Of a stretch of DNA of 64,000 nucleotides, positions 22,588 through 32,723 are shown piece by piece (within the stretch, counting starts at the first letter, position 1; each line of letters starts with the position of its first letter). The position numbers and the translations under genes are program-made. Location: assembly GCA_030789695.1 (NCBI GenBank), contig CM061140.1, positions 170,028,319 to 170,092,318 on the forward strand, given 5' to 3'. Under the pieces are notes generated by a model. It saw nothing but the letters and a program-made list of their open reading frames with translations, did no database searches and was not told where the DNA came from. This DNA is from Scilla litardierei. Its lineage: Eukaryota; Streptophyta; Magnoliopsida; Asparagales; Asparagaceae.

Positions 22588-22950
22588 ATGGAAGAGTCAT
22601 CCTCATTGGGAGCAATGATCAAGCTGACGGCCACAAATTACACATTGTGGAGACCTTAAATGGAGGATCTCCTCGGTTGTAAAGAATTATTTGACACATT
22701 AGAGGTCAAATAAGTAAAGCCAGAATCCACTAAAGAAGATGGCTGGAAGAAGATAAATCGAATGACGATCGGTCAAATCCAACAATGGATCGATCACAAC
22801 GTCTTCCACCATGTTGCACAGGAGACGAACGCATATGCCATCTGGCAAAAGCTAGAAGACATGTACCTAGCCAAGACGGCTCGAAATAAAGCCTTATTAA
22901 TGAGGTGATTGGTAAGTTTGCATGCGAGTTGGGATCATCATCGTAACAAA
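22588..22950 (+). pseudogene. gag: Copia gag N-terminal fragment
   Basis: The frame from ATG at 22588 reads as a Ty1/copia Gag start: IKLTATNYTLWRP, then a stop, MEDLL, and later AIWQKLEDMYLAKTARNKALLMR. It has at least three in-frame stops and ends abruptly near 22950. No protease, integrase or RT follow, so this is a 5' LTR plus partial gag only. Confidence 0.75.
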
Positions 22951-23097
22951 GCATAATGATTCTTTTTCTTTCTTGAACAGCTATTGTTCAAAACCTTCTA
23001 TTTTACTCTATGCCGCTATGCGTAAAAATTTTGATGTTTTTGAAAGGAACCAGCGGGTTGGAGTACCAATAAGGGTAGCTAGTGAGCTCGAATAGCC

Positions 23098-23689
23098 GAG
23101 AAAATTGGCTAACTAGAATGGGCCAACTCTCTCTTTTAATTTCTACCACCCAATTTAAAACCTTTGCTAGAATACCACACCCCCTGCGAAATGACTAAAA
23201 TACCCCCCATTAATTATTTTCAACATATACTAGTGTATATTAACGTATATTAATGTATACTAGTGTATGTTACGTATATTAGCATTTTCTTTACCACATA
23301 CTTATTAGTTCGTATGAAAATGCTGTAACTTGATGAAAAGGGTAGAGTAAATTGCCATGATTCCCTCAAGAAAGGAAGTTTGAGAAAGATTTTAACGATC
23401 AATTAGAAAAGTGCATGTATCGTTCCCCTCCACAACAAGTGATTCTAGATCGTAATAAACTTCCAAGGATCGAAATTTTCATACGAAGTAATAAGTATGT
23501 GGTAAAGAAAATGCTAAGATACGTTAACATACACTAGTATACCTTAATATACACTAATATATGTTGAAAATAATTAATGGGTGTTATTTTAGTCTTTTCG
23601 CAGGGGGTGTGGTATTCTAGCAAAGATTTTAAATTGGGTGGTAGAAATTAAAAGAGAGGGTTGACCCATGCTAGTTAGCCAATTTTCTC
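23098..23689. mobile_element. MULE-type foldback MITE (592 bp)
   Basis: Long terminal inverted repeats occupy about 23098-23321 and 23475-23689. They begin GAGAAAATTGGCTAACTAG and end with its exact inverse. The element is flanked by perfect 9-bp TSDs CGAATAGCC at 23089-23097 and 23690-23698; 9 bp is the Mutator superfamily hallmark. There is no coding capacity. The two arms could form a long hairpin if transcribed. Confidence 0.92.
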
Positions 23690-23698
23690 CGAATAGCC

Positions 23699-24300
23699 AA
23701 CCATATTATAAAATAGAAGACATGGAAATAGAGAGAGAGAGAGATATCCACTATGGAGGGAAATGGCTGGAGAGGACGGTGGTGAATGGGAGGCGTGAGA
23801 GACGACGGTGGCAAAGCAGTGGGGGAGGCAAGTGGCTATGGCGCCAACTGAGAGAGAGGAAGAGAGACGGCGGAGAGAAAGGATTAGAGATAGAGAGGGA
23901 GACAACGACGGTGATAAGCGGCGGCAGGATCAAAATTGAAGGGACGTCAATGTATTTAGAAGTGGAGAGACAATGGGATCGAAATTGATATAGAAAACAT
24001 TTCAATTTTCCTGCAAATATCTTTGTCCGCAATTCCTCTGCAAACAAGGCAAACATTTTAATTTTTCTGGGAAAAATATCTTCAAGTCTACCATACTCGG
24101 CTAAAGCATCTAATAGAGAGTGATATGTTCCCATGGTCTTCCCTTGACCCTTGCTTAACATCCGCTTTATCACCTACAATGCAAGTATCCAGTACTGTTA
24201 TCAGTATCCAAGCAACCTAGGATTGGATTACAAAAGTAACCGGTCAAATTTGATTCATCTGGTGACGTATCTGATCTAGCTGTTGAACTTTTTCATTCGC
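23699..24300. other. Unannotated sequence
   Basis: There is a GA-rich stretch (23720-23930) with opposing low-complexity ORFs, then unique-looking sequence. No gene is supported. Confidence 0.4.
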
Positions 24301-24328
24301 TAAAACCCCCAACGTTGCTTAAAGTATA

Positions 24329-24372
24329 GTCCCACATCGGTTCTGCAAACAAAGCACAGAACTATATATATA
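24329..24372 (+). promoter_or_regulatory. Plant snRNA promoter: USE and TATA box, Pol III spacing
   Basis: GTCCCACATCG at 24329-24339 matches the plant upstream sequence element consensus RTCCCACATCG. A TATA stretch starts at 24363, 23 bases after the USE, the spacing typical of Pol III snRNA genes (U6, U3) rather than the 33-35 of Pol II snRNA genes. The inferred start at 24394 is about 30 bases from TATA. Confidence 0.9.
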
Positions 24373-24393
24373 TTTCCTTCCGTCGGAAGAGGC

Positions 24394-24507
24394 GTGTTCG
24401 TTGAAAGGAGAGACGGTTGGCATCTCCCCTGACAGGGACGGGATCAGCCTTCGGGCTTCCTGTTACCACACATGGTTAAGGCTCTCCACTTCGGTGGATC
24501 TAACCAA
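24394..24507 (+). ncRNA. U6atac: U6atac snRNA (minor spliceosome)
   Basis: About 114 nt follow the USE/TATA promoter and end at an eight-T terminator. It matches the U6atac signature in order: GTGTTCGTTGAAAGGAGAGA at the 5' end, CATCTCCCCTGACA, a hairpin closed by AGCCTTCGGGCT, ATGGTTAAGGC, and a 3' hairpin CCACTTCGGTGG followed by ATCTAACCA. AAGGAGAG is the segment that pairs with the 5' splice site of U12-type introns, and the middle part pairs with U4atac. It acts in the nucleus in splicing of U12-type introns. Promoter, body and terminator all look intact, so it is probably functional. Identification uses the recalled vertebrate U6atac sequence. Confidence 0.92.
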
Positions 24508-24515
24508 TTTTTTTT
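24508..24515 (+). terminator. Pol III T-run terminator
   Basis: Eight T residues directly follow the U6atac 3' hairpin. Confidence 0.9.
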
Positions 24516-25097
24516 AGCCAAAATAATGAACATTTGTTGATAAAAATGAGTTCAAAAGATGCGCTCTGCTTGAGCACATTACTGGTCATATAGATTCTTT
24601 TTTTATTTTGGCATTTAGATGAGATAAACTCTTGAGACTGATACTCCTTCATGTTTTGTATTTAGTTTCGTGAGTATCACCTCGATTGTTTATCATATTC
24701 AAACACTTCTATATTTTATTATTCTATTAGCACTAGTTGTTATTTCTCTTCCTCCTGCACGTTTTAGATTATGACAAAGGGGGATAGACTAAACAAAGGT
24801 AATAATTCATGTACTAGTATGAATTTAAAACATTTCCATGAATCATAACATTCAAAATTAATTTTTAAACCATTGTATGACTCAGTAGGAATATGATATA
24901 TAAAAGTGGATTATATCCCACATACATTTATAATTGAGTAATTTAATAGCAATTAAATTCCATTCTCAACATATATTTAATTTTCTCCATGTGTATCACC
25001 ATCATATCATGTTCATGTGTATTCATTCATTTTGAGCTTTCATGCCTATTATACACTATGCCCTTTGATACACTCACTTTAACTACACGTTGATGCT
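24516..25097 (+). other. Post-pol noncoding region of a SIRE-like copia (left part)
   Basis: This is AT-rich with no coding capacity. It contains a PPT-like ACAAAGGGGGATAG near 24775, and its sequence resumes at 32601 after the Tat element, leading directly to a PPT and LTR at 32724. Assignment to the SIRE-like element is inference from that continuity. Confidence 0.45.
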
Positions 25098-26059
25098 TGT
25101 TTCAGAGTGTTTTCTCACTACAAAGCGTTGACCGTGGAGAACCCGGTCAACGTGGTCGAGTGGCCCGCTTTGGGTCCCCCGGGGGCTTCGAATTGGTGTA
25201 GAAGGGGCGAGGGGTAGCCTCGACCCTGGTTGAGACGCTCGGCCTCGGACAGGATTGCTCGGCCTCGGCTGGGAGGGGGACGAGGGGTAGCCTCAATCCC
25301 CCGGGTAGATGCACGGCCGACGGGTGGCAAGGGTGAGTCTCGGACTCGATTAGGATGCTCGGCCTCGGTAGGACGTGTTCGGCCACGGCAGGCTGACGGT
25401 GAGGGGAAGCCTCACTGTCCGGTTGATCGAGTGGTCGGAGAGGGGCGAGGGGTAGCCTCGGCCCGTTGATCTGTTGTCCACCTGCGCAGACGAGAACGCT
25501 CGTCAGGGGGCCGGACCTTGGTTCCGGCCAAATCCCCTCCGATGCCTAAGTCAGATAGAGATCTGAGAAAGGAGGCCCGGCGGAGACGGTCCGACTCGTG
25601 AGGAGATCGTGACGACGTCTCTCGGCGCGAGCGGGGGAGGAAGGAGATGAATTGGGGGAACGAGGTCGTTGATGGAGTACCTTAGGTTTTGTTACCTGAG
25701 ATGCGGTCCTTTTCTTTGTCGTCTTCCTGGCCCTTTTATAGAGCTCCCGCTTGATTGCCTCCGGCCCACGTCCCACGCCCGCCATTGATCGTGCCCCATC
25801 AGTCCCCCCTCGCCGCCGCTCTCTCCGCCATGCCAGCACCTCCCCATTATCGCCATTTAGTAGTCGCGCGTCCGGGGGAGTGGTTTTCGCAGGAGTGGGC
25901 GAGCGATCAACGGGTTATTGGGGCCGGGTCGGATCGACGTTCGAGAAGGTCCCTTGTAGGGTCCTTGTCGAATGGGCTTTGAGGACGCAGATGGGCTTTT
26001 GACCAGTAGTCGGGCTCTTGGGCTCGTGCTTTGCGGGTCTCGGTCAAATAGGCGTAACA
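25098..26059 (-). repeat. Tat-type element 3' LTR
   Basis: It is 962 bp. In element orientation it runs from TGTTACGCC (26059) to CTGAAACA (25098). It shares the block CCTCCGATGCCTAAGTCAG with other Tat-like LTRs here (60467, 52156). ORFs inside are repeated in the other LTR and are not genes. Confidence 0.93.
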
Positions 26060-26073
26060 ATTGCCCCCATTGG
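26060..26073 (-). other. Tat-type element polypurine tract
   Basis: Read on the minus strand it is CCAATGGGGGCAAT, directly before the 3' LTR. Confidence 0.8.
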
Positions 26074-26526
26074 TCGGGTTGATCGGCCTCGGCCGGTTCG
26101 GCTCGGCCGATGTGACCTCTGCCGATTTTGACGAGCTCGCCAGTCGATGCCGACTCATTTATTAGTCGTCATCATGAGTTGGCCCGTTCGATATTTTTAA
26201 GGCGCGGGTGCCGAAGCGCCGTCGGCCTTCAGATGCTGCCACGTGTAGCGGCAAGCTTATCCATGCCGCTCGCGGAGTCGCCTTAAGTTCGAGAAGCCGA
26301 AGGGTTCGTGAGCCGCCATTGGTGGGGTCGATCAGCCTCGGCTCGCTCAGATCACCCGTTGAGTCTCCTGGGATTCCGAGCGGCGCTTCAATCGAGGCGA
26401 GGCCATAAATGCAGGTCATGATGAGGCGGATCGATTGGACTTCGACTGGCGCCAATTTCGGAACGCCGCCGACTCTTCGAGCCTCGCCACGCGTTCTTGT
26501 CAGGCGCTTCGAATTCTCACCTGGCG

Positions 26527-26533
26527 TATAAGA
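26527..26533 (+). promoter_or_regulatory. Candidate TATA box for the antisense gene
   Basis: TATAAGA lies 150 bases upstream of the ATG at 26677 on the plus strand, inside the element and distinct from the LTR promoter. A possible leader intron donor (AATAG|GTAATT) is near 26651. Confidence 0.4.
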
Positions 26534-26676
26534 TCCCCAGTTGTGTTGATCTCTACTTCTCCTTTGCTCCTCCCGGTATTCAAAGCCTTCAGCAACTCGG
26601 AGTTCCCCGTCGTCTTCGCTTCTTTGCCTTCTCCAGACTGGTTGAAAATAGGTAATTCCTCTCTTGCTTTCATCTC

Positions 26677-28722
26677 ATGGCTGCTCTTAGGATAGGCGGT
26701 TCTGGCCGGAGGACGAGGGGTCCTCCGGAGTCCAGGCGGGGCGAACCCCGGCTAGGGGAGTCAGGTTCCCCCGTCGGGAGTCGTTCTCTTCAAGATAAGG
26801 GGAAGGAGAAGCTTTTTCCAGACTACGCCTGTGATGACGTGGCGTCGGCTGCCGTACGACTTAATGTGCCCCCGGTTGTCCTCCGTACGCCGTCGAGGAC
26901 CCCTCCTTCGGTGGCCGCGGAGATCCGGGAGAGATATCTCTGCTTCCCATACGAGGTTCGGGTTCCATTTATCGACGAGCGGATTTGCCTTCCGAGGAGC
27001 AATGAGGTCGGCGTCTACGTCGAGATGTTCCGCCTGGGTCTTCGCTTCCCGCTCCATCCCTTCTTCATCCAGGTCATGGAACATTTCACAGTGTCCCTGT
27101 GTCAGTTCACCCCGTGTTCGATCGCGGTACTGACGTGCTTCGTAACGCTCTGCTGTTCCTGTGGTCTGGAGCCGACTCTCCCCCTTCTCTTCCACTTTTA
27201 CCAGGTCCAGACGGTCGGTCCGGGGTCATGGCTGCTACTCCGAGCTCGTTCGAGGAGGGAATGCCTGATCGGGTTACCCCGCTGGTCAGGGGATTGGGAC
27301 TCGGATTATGTTTTCGTGGTCTTCTTGGGGGAGGCCCAGATTCTAACAAGCTGGGGCAGTTCTGTCCATCCTCGCCCGTCGTTAGTTCTCTCAGACGCTG
27401 ACCGGGCAGCCGCTGCGCTTCTGTTGGCTCTTCCTTTGGAGACGAAGTCCATCTGGTCTTTGTTGGACGACCTGCTCCTGAAGGCCGTCTTGTGGTCTCC
27501 GGGTAGGTCGCTTTTTCATCCCCGGATCGCCCTATGACTCATCCTGATTTCGGTCTCCTTTGCAGGGATGGCTGGCCGCGAATTCGTCCGTGACGTCGAT
27601 GAGCTGATCCGTCGTGGAGCCGCTCGGAGCCGAGGTAGTACCTCTGGAAGGGCGCCTCGGAGGACCGTTGAGGAGGAAGTGCGCCGAGCCGAGCCTTCCG
27701 TGGGTAAGGTGGTGGCCGCGCCTCCCGCCTCTTCTTCTGGCGATCCCCTTCCGGGGGGTGAGGATGGTGCGAGGCGGAAGCGTTCCCCTCCGGCGCCTTT
27801 GGAGCCCCACGGTGGAAAGAAGAGGAAGGAGGACGTGGATCCCTCCGGTCCGGAAAGTTCCGCGCTTCCCGTGGCGTCCGCCGGAGATCCTTCGATAGCT
27901 TTGCCAGCCACCCCCCTCGCAGCGCTTTCGCCCATATCACCAGGGGTCGGGGCCTTGTTGGCGAGTGACTTGGCTTCGATCGTCGTCCCTGGGAGTTCGA
28001 TGTTTGCTGACCGAGCCCTGGCCCAGCAGGTTGCCGAGGTCTCCGTCCCTCCCCGGGACCGCAGCCTCCTCAAGAAGATCCCGGCCGACAAGATGTCGGA
28101 TTCCTTGGTCTGGATCCTTCAACAGGTTCGGTTATCTTGGTATCCTCTCTTTCTCTTTATCCTCTTCTTAGCCCATGTCTCGTCTTTTCAGGGTTCAGCG
28201 CTCGCTGTGGAGTTGCAGTGTCGAGCCGTCCGCTTGAGGGAGCTGGAGGAGTCCTCCATGAGGGCTCAGGAGCGGGCCGGGGCGGCTGAGGTGGCTATGA
28301 CGGAGGCCCAGATGGAGTCTCGGCGTCTCAACCTCCGTGTAGCCGAGTTGGAGGGACGAGTGGGTGACCTCCAGGGAAAGCTGGAGGATGCTCATCAGTC
28401 GGCTGAGGAAGCGGCGGAGTCGTTTCGCCGGGAGAGGGAGGAGCTTCAGAGGGAACTGTCGGATCGGTGCCAGGTGGCGCGGTTTGCAGAGGAGGTGGAG
28501 AAGGGCGTCGTCGAGGCCCTGGGGAAGAAGATCTTCGAGGTTCTCAGGGAGGCCTTCGGTAAGTATGTAGACATCATCGCCCCCCGGATCGTCGAAGTCG
28601 TCCAGTCTTCCTTCCGGGAATGTGCGGAGCGTGTCCGGCAAGCCCCTCCGCCAGTCGAGTCCCCTCGCTCCGAGCAGGGCGAAGTGCCCGAGGATGTGTC
28701 CTCTCGAGCTCGGGCCCATTGA
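26677..28722 (+). CDS. Antisense ORF of the Tat-type element (PF04195-like N-terminus, coiled coil)
   Basis: There are three exons, 26677-27502, 27566-28125 and 28192-28722. Introns are 63 and 66 nt, GT-AG (CCGG|GTAGGT...TTGCAG|GGATGG; CAACAG|GTTCGG...TTTCAG|GGTTCA), and both keep frame, giving about 638 residues. Residues about 85-200 (FPYEVRVPFIDERICLPR, then LRFPLHPFFIQVMEHF) match the plant family annotated as putative gypsy-type transposon protein. The C-terminal third is strongly heptad-like (AELEGRVGDLQGKLEDAH) and predicted coiled coil. It runs opposite to gag, with its own candidate TATA box. Antisense ORFs are known near the 3' LTR in Tat-lineage elements; their function is unknown. 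The frame is intact, so it may be expressed. Confidence 0.75.
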
Positions 28723-29109
28723 GCCGCCCCTCCCGGCTTTATCCTCAAATTTTTTAGCATCCGCTTCGCTTTTGGGCCAGTCTACTTGAAATGGATCCCT
28801 GGCCCCCACCATCTCCTTCAGCCCCGCGGCCAACAATTGCTGGTTGCATGGCCGTTAGCTTGGGTCACCTACTCTGGGTCTTTTGTCAACCAATTTTGTT
28901 TTGTCGGTGTCGATCTAGCTTCTGTAGGCGAAGAACTCTGTCATTCGTCGCAAGTAGATTGTTTGTAGGGTGTTTCCTTCGCCTTGCTCCCCTGTAAATA
29001 AGACGCATTTTTGTATTCTGGTTAGCTATTATAAACGAAATCGACTTACTTGGACTTCTTGTGTACTTTGCGTTGTCGCCTTGTTCTTGGCTTGGGAATG
29101 GACGAAACT

Positions 29110-29717
29110 GGCGTTGGGGATTCTTCCCAGACTCATGAGCGCAGGGGTCGGTCAGCGAGGGCAGAGCTCCTCGGCTTAGGACCGGCCGGCGTCCGTGCCT
29201 GCTGGGGGAATTGCCCCCAGACTTATGAGCGCTAGATTCGGTCGGCGAGGGCGAAGCTCCTCGGCTTAGGACCGGTCGGCGTTCGTGCCTGCTGGGGGAA
29301 TCGCCCCCAGACTTGTGAGCTCTGGACTCGGTCGGCGAGGGCAAAGCTCCTCGGCTTAGGACCGGTCGGCGCCCGTGCCTGCTGGGGGAATCGCCCCCAG
29401 ACTTATGGGCACTGGAGTCGGTCGGTGAGGGCAAAGCTCCTCGGCTTAGGACCGGTCGGCGCCCGTGCCTGCTGGGGGAATCGCCCCCAAACTTATGAGC
29501 ACTGGAGTCGGTCGGCGAGGGCAAAGCTCCTCGGCTTAGGACCGGTCGGTGCCCGTGCCTGCTGGGAGAATCGCCCCCAGACTTATGAGCACTGGAGTCG
29601 GTCGGCGAGGGCAAAGCTCCTCGTCTTAGGACCGGTCAGCGTCCGCGTCTGCTGGGGGAATTGCCCCCAGACTTATGAGTGCTGGAGACGGTCGGCGAGG
29701 GCGAAGCTCCTCTTCTT
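29110..29717. repeat. 90-bp tandem repeat, about 6.7 units
   Basis: Units share CTCCTCGGCTTAGGACCGG and GCTGGGGGAATCGCCCCCAG, the latter a hairpin-forming inverted repeat. Because 90 is a multiple of 3, both strands stay open (30-residue repeats, such as 28886-29614 on minus). No start context or known domain supports translation. It lies between gag and the antisense gene. Confidence 0.95.
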
Positions 29718-29946
29718 CCTCCAGTGAGGCGGCGGTCCCCAGCCTTTTGCGTTATTGGCGACATGTCAACTCCGTCGGGATTTTAAATAGAGACAATAAA
29801 AAGAATGCGTTTGTACTCTCATGAGTCCTGTCGGACCGGTACATTTGGAGGAAACGGAAAAAAGGAAATGAAGCTAAACAGAGGGATGTAAAACTAGATA
29901 ACTCCCTCATACTTAGGCTGCCACCGGGGGGAGGGATGTTGCCTGC

Positions 29947-31580
29947 TCACTCTATGATGCGGAGGGGGCCTTGGATGGTGTTGATCTTCTTCCCCTTGTC
30001 CGGCTGCGTGGAGGTCCCTTCTCCGTGGGCCGGCTCGTCGGCCTGATTCCTGGCGTGCCCCCGGCTCATCAGCTTCTCAATGTCCTTCTTCAAATGCCAG
30101 CAATCTTCTGTGTCATGACCATCGTCCTTATGGTACTTACAGTACTTCTCCCGGTTCTTCCCGCCTCTTTTAGCCTTCGGTGGGGGCGATCAGCTCGCTC
30201 TTCCTTCTGTACTTGGGCGAGAATGGCGTCTGGGGTGGTGTCCCTCGCGCTTTCTCCCCGCTGCTTGTTCCTCTGCCTCTTCTCGGTCCGGTACCCTTCG
30301 GGGCTAGCTCGTCCGCCGTCGCCACGCTTGGTCCCTCGAGCGGCTTTTCCTGCATCCTCGGCCAAGGCCTCCTCGGTCAGCATGAAGCGTTCGGCCCTTG
30401 CCATGATCCCGGGGAGGTCCTTCGGGGGGTCGTTGTGTAGGGACTTCTTGAGGCCCCTGTGGCGAAGTCCTTTCTTAAGGGCCGTCTGGACCACCAGGTC
30501 GGGTGGGTTGTTCACGTTCAGCCTTTCCGCATTGAAGCGGCGCATGAACTGTCGGAGTGGCTCGGCCGGACCTTGCACTATGTTGAACAGATGTTCAGCA
30601 CCAGGTTTGATCAGTCTCCCCGCCATGAACTGTTTGCAGAACAACTGGGCGAGTTGTTCGAAGCTGTTGATGGAGCGGCCGGGCAGGCTGTGGTACCAGA
30701 TCCTCGCCGCTCCCCTGAGAGTAGAATAGAAGCCCCGGCAAAGCAGGTCATCGTCAGCTCCCTGGAAGGCCATGTCCCCCTCGTAGTCCATCACGTGGTG
30801 TGCCGGGTCTCCTATTCCATCGTACTTTCCCAGCACCGGGATCCGGAATCGGGAGGGGACCCGTGCATCGGTTATTCTCCGTGACAAGGGGCATCGATCT
30901 CCGTGGATGCCTCCGGGGATGCGGTACTCGACTGCCTCTGGATCGACCGGGGGTGGAGGTAACACCGGCGCCAGCGGGGCTGGCTCCGCAGCCTTCGCCA
31001 CGCTGGGGGCCGGGCTGTCCCGACGTTCCCGACTCCTCCTGCGGGAGCTCCTGCTCCGTCGCGATCGGTCTCTCGAGTGGTGTCGTTCGCTTCTCCTGCG
31101 GCGGGACGACCGCGATCGATGAGACGAGGCCGTCCTCGATTCGCCGTCCGTCCCTTCGGTCTCTCTTCGGCTCCTTTCACGATTGGGTGAGGAGGCGCGT
31201 GACCTCGCCTGACGAGAGCCGGACAGCGTGAACCGACGCTCCGTGTTCGGTTTCCGGGTCCCGTGGTCGTCGACCACGGCGGACCGCAAGTGTGGGGGAC
31301 CCCCCGCCCATCGATGGTTGTCGTCCAACGTGCCTCCGTTGGGTGGCGCAGGGCCGACGAGCTGCTGCACCGTTGCGACCAACGTCTGGAGGCTCGCGTT
31401 GGTCTCCTGAGCCAGGGCGCGGAGCTGTCCCTGCGTGGCCAGTTCTGAGCCGCCGGTTTCTTCGGTGGAGAGGGTGGGGTGGCCGCTGACGGGCGTGTCC
31501 TCGGGATTGCCGTTTGTTGTGCCATTCCCCTCCTCCGGGATGGGGGGCATGCGCTTCCTTCCATTGCTGGCTCGTGCCAT
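29947..31580 (-). pseudogene. gag: Tat-type Gag with RS-rich segment, frameshift before the zinc knuckle
   Basis: It starts at the ATG at 31580. An Arg/Ser-dipeptide segment spans about residues 125-195 (SSRRRRSERHHSRDRSRR). The gag capsid domain follows (about 250-380: YDGIGDPAHHVMDYEGDMAF, IWYHSLPGRSINSFEQL). The open frame ends at 30090. In the next frame a knuckle CKYHKDDGHDTEDC continues to a stop at 29947-29949, so a one-base indel in the run of G at 30182-30186 likely split it. Normally protease would follow the INTI motif near the end; here the frame closes and pol is gone. The RS segment resembles those of SR splicing proteins by composition only. Confidence 0.85.
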
Positions 31581-31618
31581 TGTTGGTGTGGTTTGCTTCT
31601 TCGTGGGACGGTTTCTCG

Positions 31619-31636
31619 TTCCCACAGACGGCGCCA
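31619..31636 (-). other. Tat-type element primer binding site
   Basis: The minus strand reads TGGCGCCGTCTGTGGGAA, two bases from the LTR end. This is the PBS form commonly seen in Tat/Ogre-type elements. Confidence 0.85.
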
Positions 31637-31638
31637 GA

Positions 31639-32600
31639 TGTTTCAGAGTGTTTTCTCACTACAAAGCGTTGACCGTGGAGAACCCGGTCAACGTGGTCGA
31701 GGGGCCCGCTTTGGGTCCCCCGGGGGCTTCGAATTGGTGTAGAAGGGGCGAGGGGTAGCCTCGGCCCTGGTTGAGACGCTCGGCCTCGGACAGGAGTGCT
31801 CGGCCTCGGCTGGGAGGGGGACGAGGGGTAGCCTCAATCGCCCGGGTAGATGCACGGCCGACGGGTGGCGAGGGTGAGTCTCGGACTCGATTAGGATGCT
31901 CGGCCTCGGTAGGACGTGTTCGGCCACGGCAGGCTGACGGTGAGGGGAAGCCTCACTGTCCGGTTGATCGAGTGGTCGGAGAGGGGCGAGGGGTAGCCTC
32001 GGCCCGTTGATCTGTTGTCCACCTGCGCAGACGAGAACGCTCGTCAGGGGGCCGGACCTTGGTTCCGGTCAAATCCCCTCCGATGCCTAAGTCAGATAAA
32101 GATCTGAGAAAGGAGGCCCGGCGGAGACGGTCCGACTCGTGAGGAGATCGTGACGGCGTCTCTCGGCGCGAGCGGGGGAGGAAGGAGATGAATTGGGGGA
32201 ACGAGGTCGTTGATGGAGTACCTTAGGTTTTGTTACCTGAGATGCGGTCCTTTTCTTTGTCGTCTTCCTGGCCCTTTTATAGAGCTCCCGCTTGATTGCC
32301 TCCGGCCCACGTCCCACGCCCGCCATTGATCGTGCCCCATCAGTCCCCCCTCGCCGCCGCTCTCTCCGCCATGCCAGCACCTCCCCATTATCGCCATTTA
32401 GTAGTCGCGCGTCCGGGGGAGTGGTTTTCGCAGGAGTGGGCGAGCGACCAACGGGTTATTGGGGCCGGGTCGGATCGACGTTCGAGAAGGTCCCTTGTAG
32501 GGCCCTTGTCGAATGGGCTTTGAGGACACAGATGGGCTTTTGACCAGTAGTCGGGCTCTTGGGCTCGTGCTTTGCGGGTCTCGGTCAAATAGGCGTAACA
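31639..32600 (-). repeat. Tat-type element 5' LTR
   Basis: It is 962 bp, the same length as the 3' LTR, with about 11 substitutions by eye. It runs from TGTTACGCC at 32600 to CTGAAACA at 31639 in element orientation. Confidence 0.93.
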
Positions 32601-32723
32601 ATGCTATATATAATTTTTGATTATTTGGACTAACTTGATTGGCATCAATGTAGGTGAAGTATTTTTTTAGCACAATTATTATTTTTGTTTATCTTTATTT
32701 GTTATCATCAAAAGGGGAGAGAA

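Larger units (their letters stand above)
25098..32600 (-). mobile_element. Tat-type Ty3/gypsy non-autonomous element (7.5 kb, no pol)
   Basis: It is complete, with 962-bp LTRs at 25098-26059 and 31639-32600, TSDs ATGCT at 25093-25097 and 32601-32605, PBS at 31619-31636 and PPT at 26060-26073. About 11 substitutions separate the LTRs. The minus strand carries gag next to the 5' LTR. Protease, RT, RNase H and integrase are absent. Instead there is a 90-bp satellite and an antisense intron-containing gene. Movement would need enzymes from an autonomous Tat relative. Confidence 0.93.

Noticed and set aside
24361..24515. U6 or MRP RNA identity for the USE/TATA gene
   Set aside because: The body lacks the U6 start GTCCCTTCGGGG and is too short for MRP RNA. 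The order of conserved blocks fits U6atac.
28886..29614. 242-residue minus ORF with 30-residue repeats as a repeat protein
   Set aside because: The length is explained by a 90-bp satellite open on both strands, with no start context or known domain.
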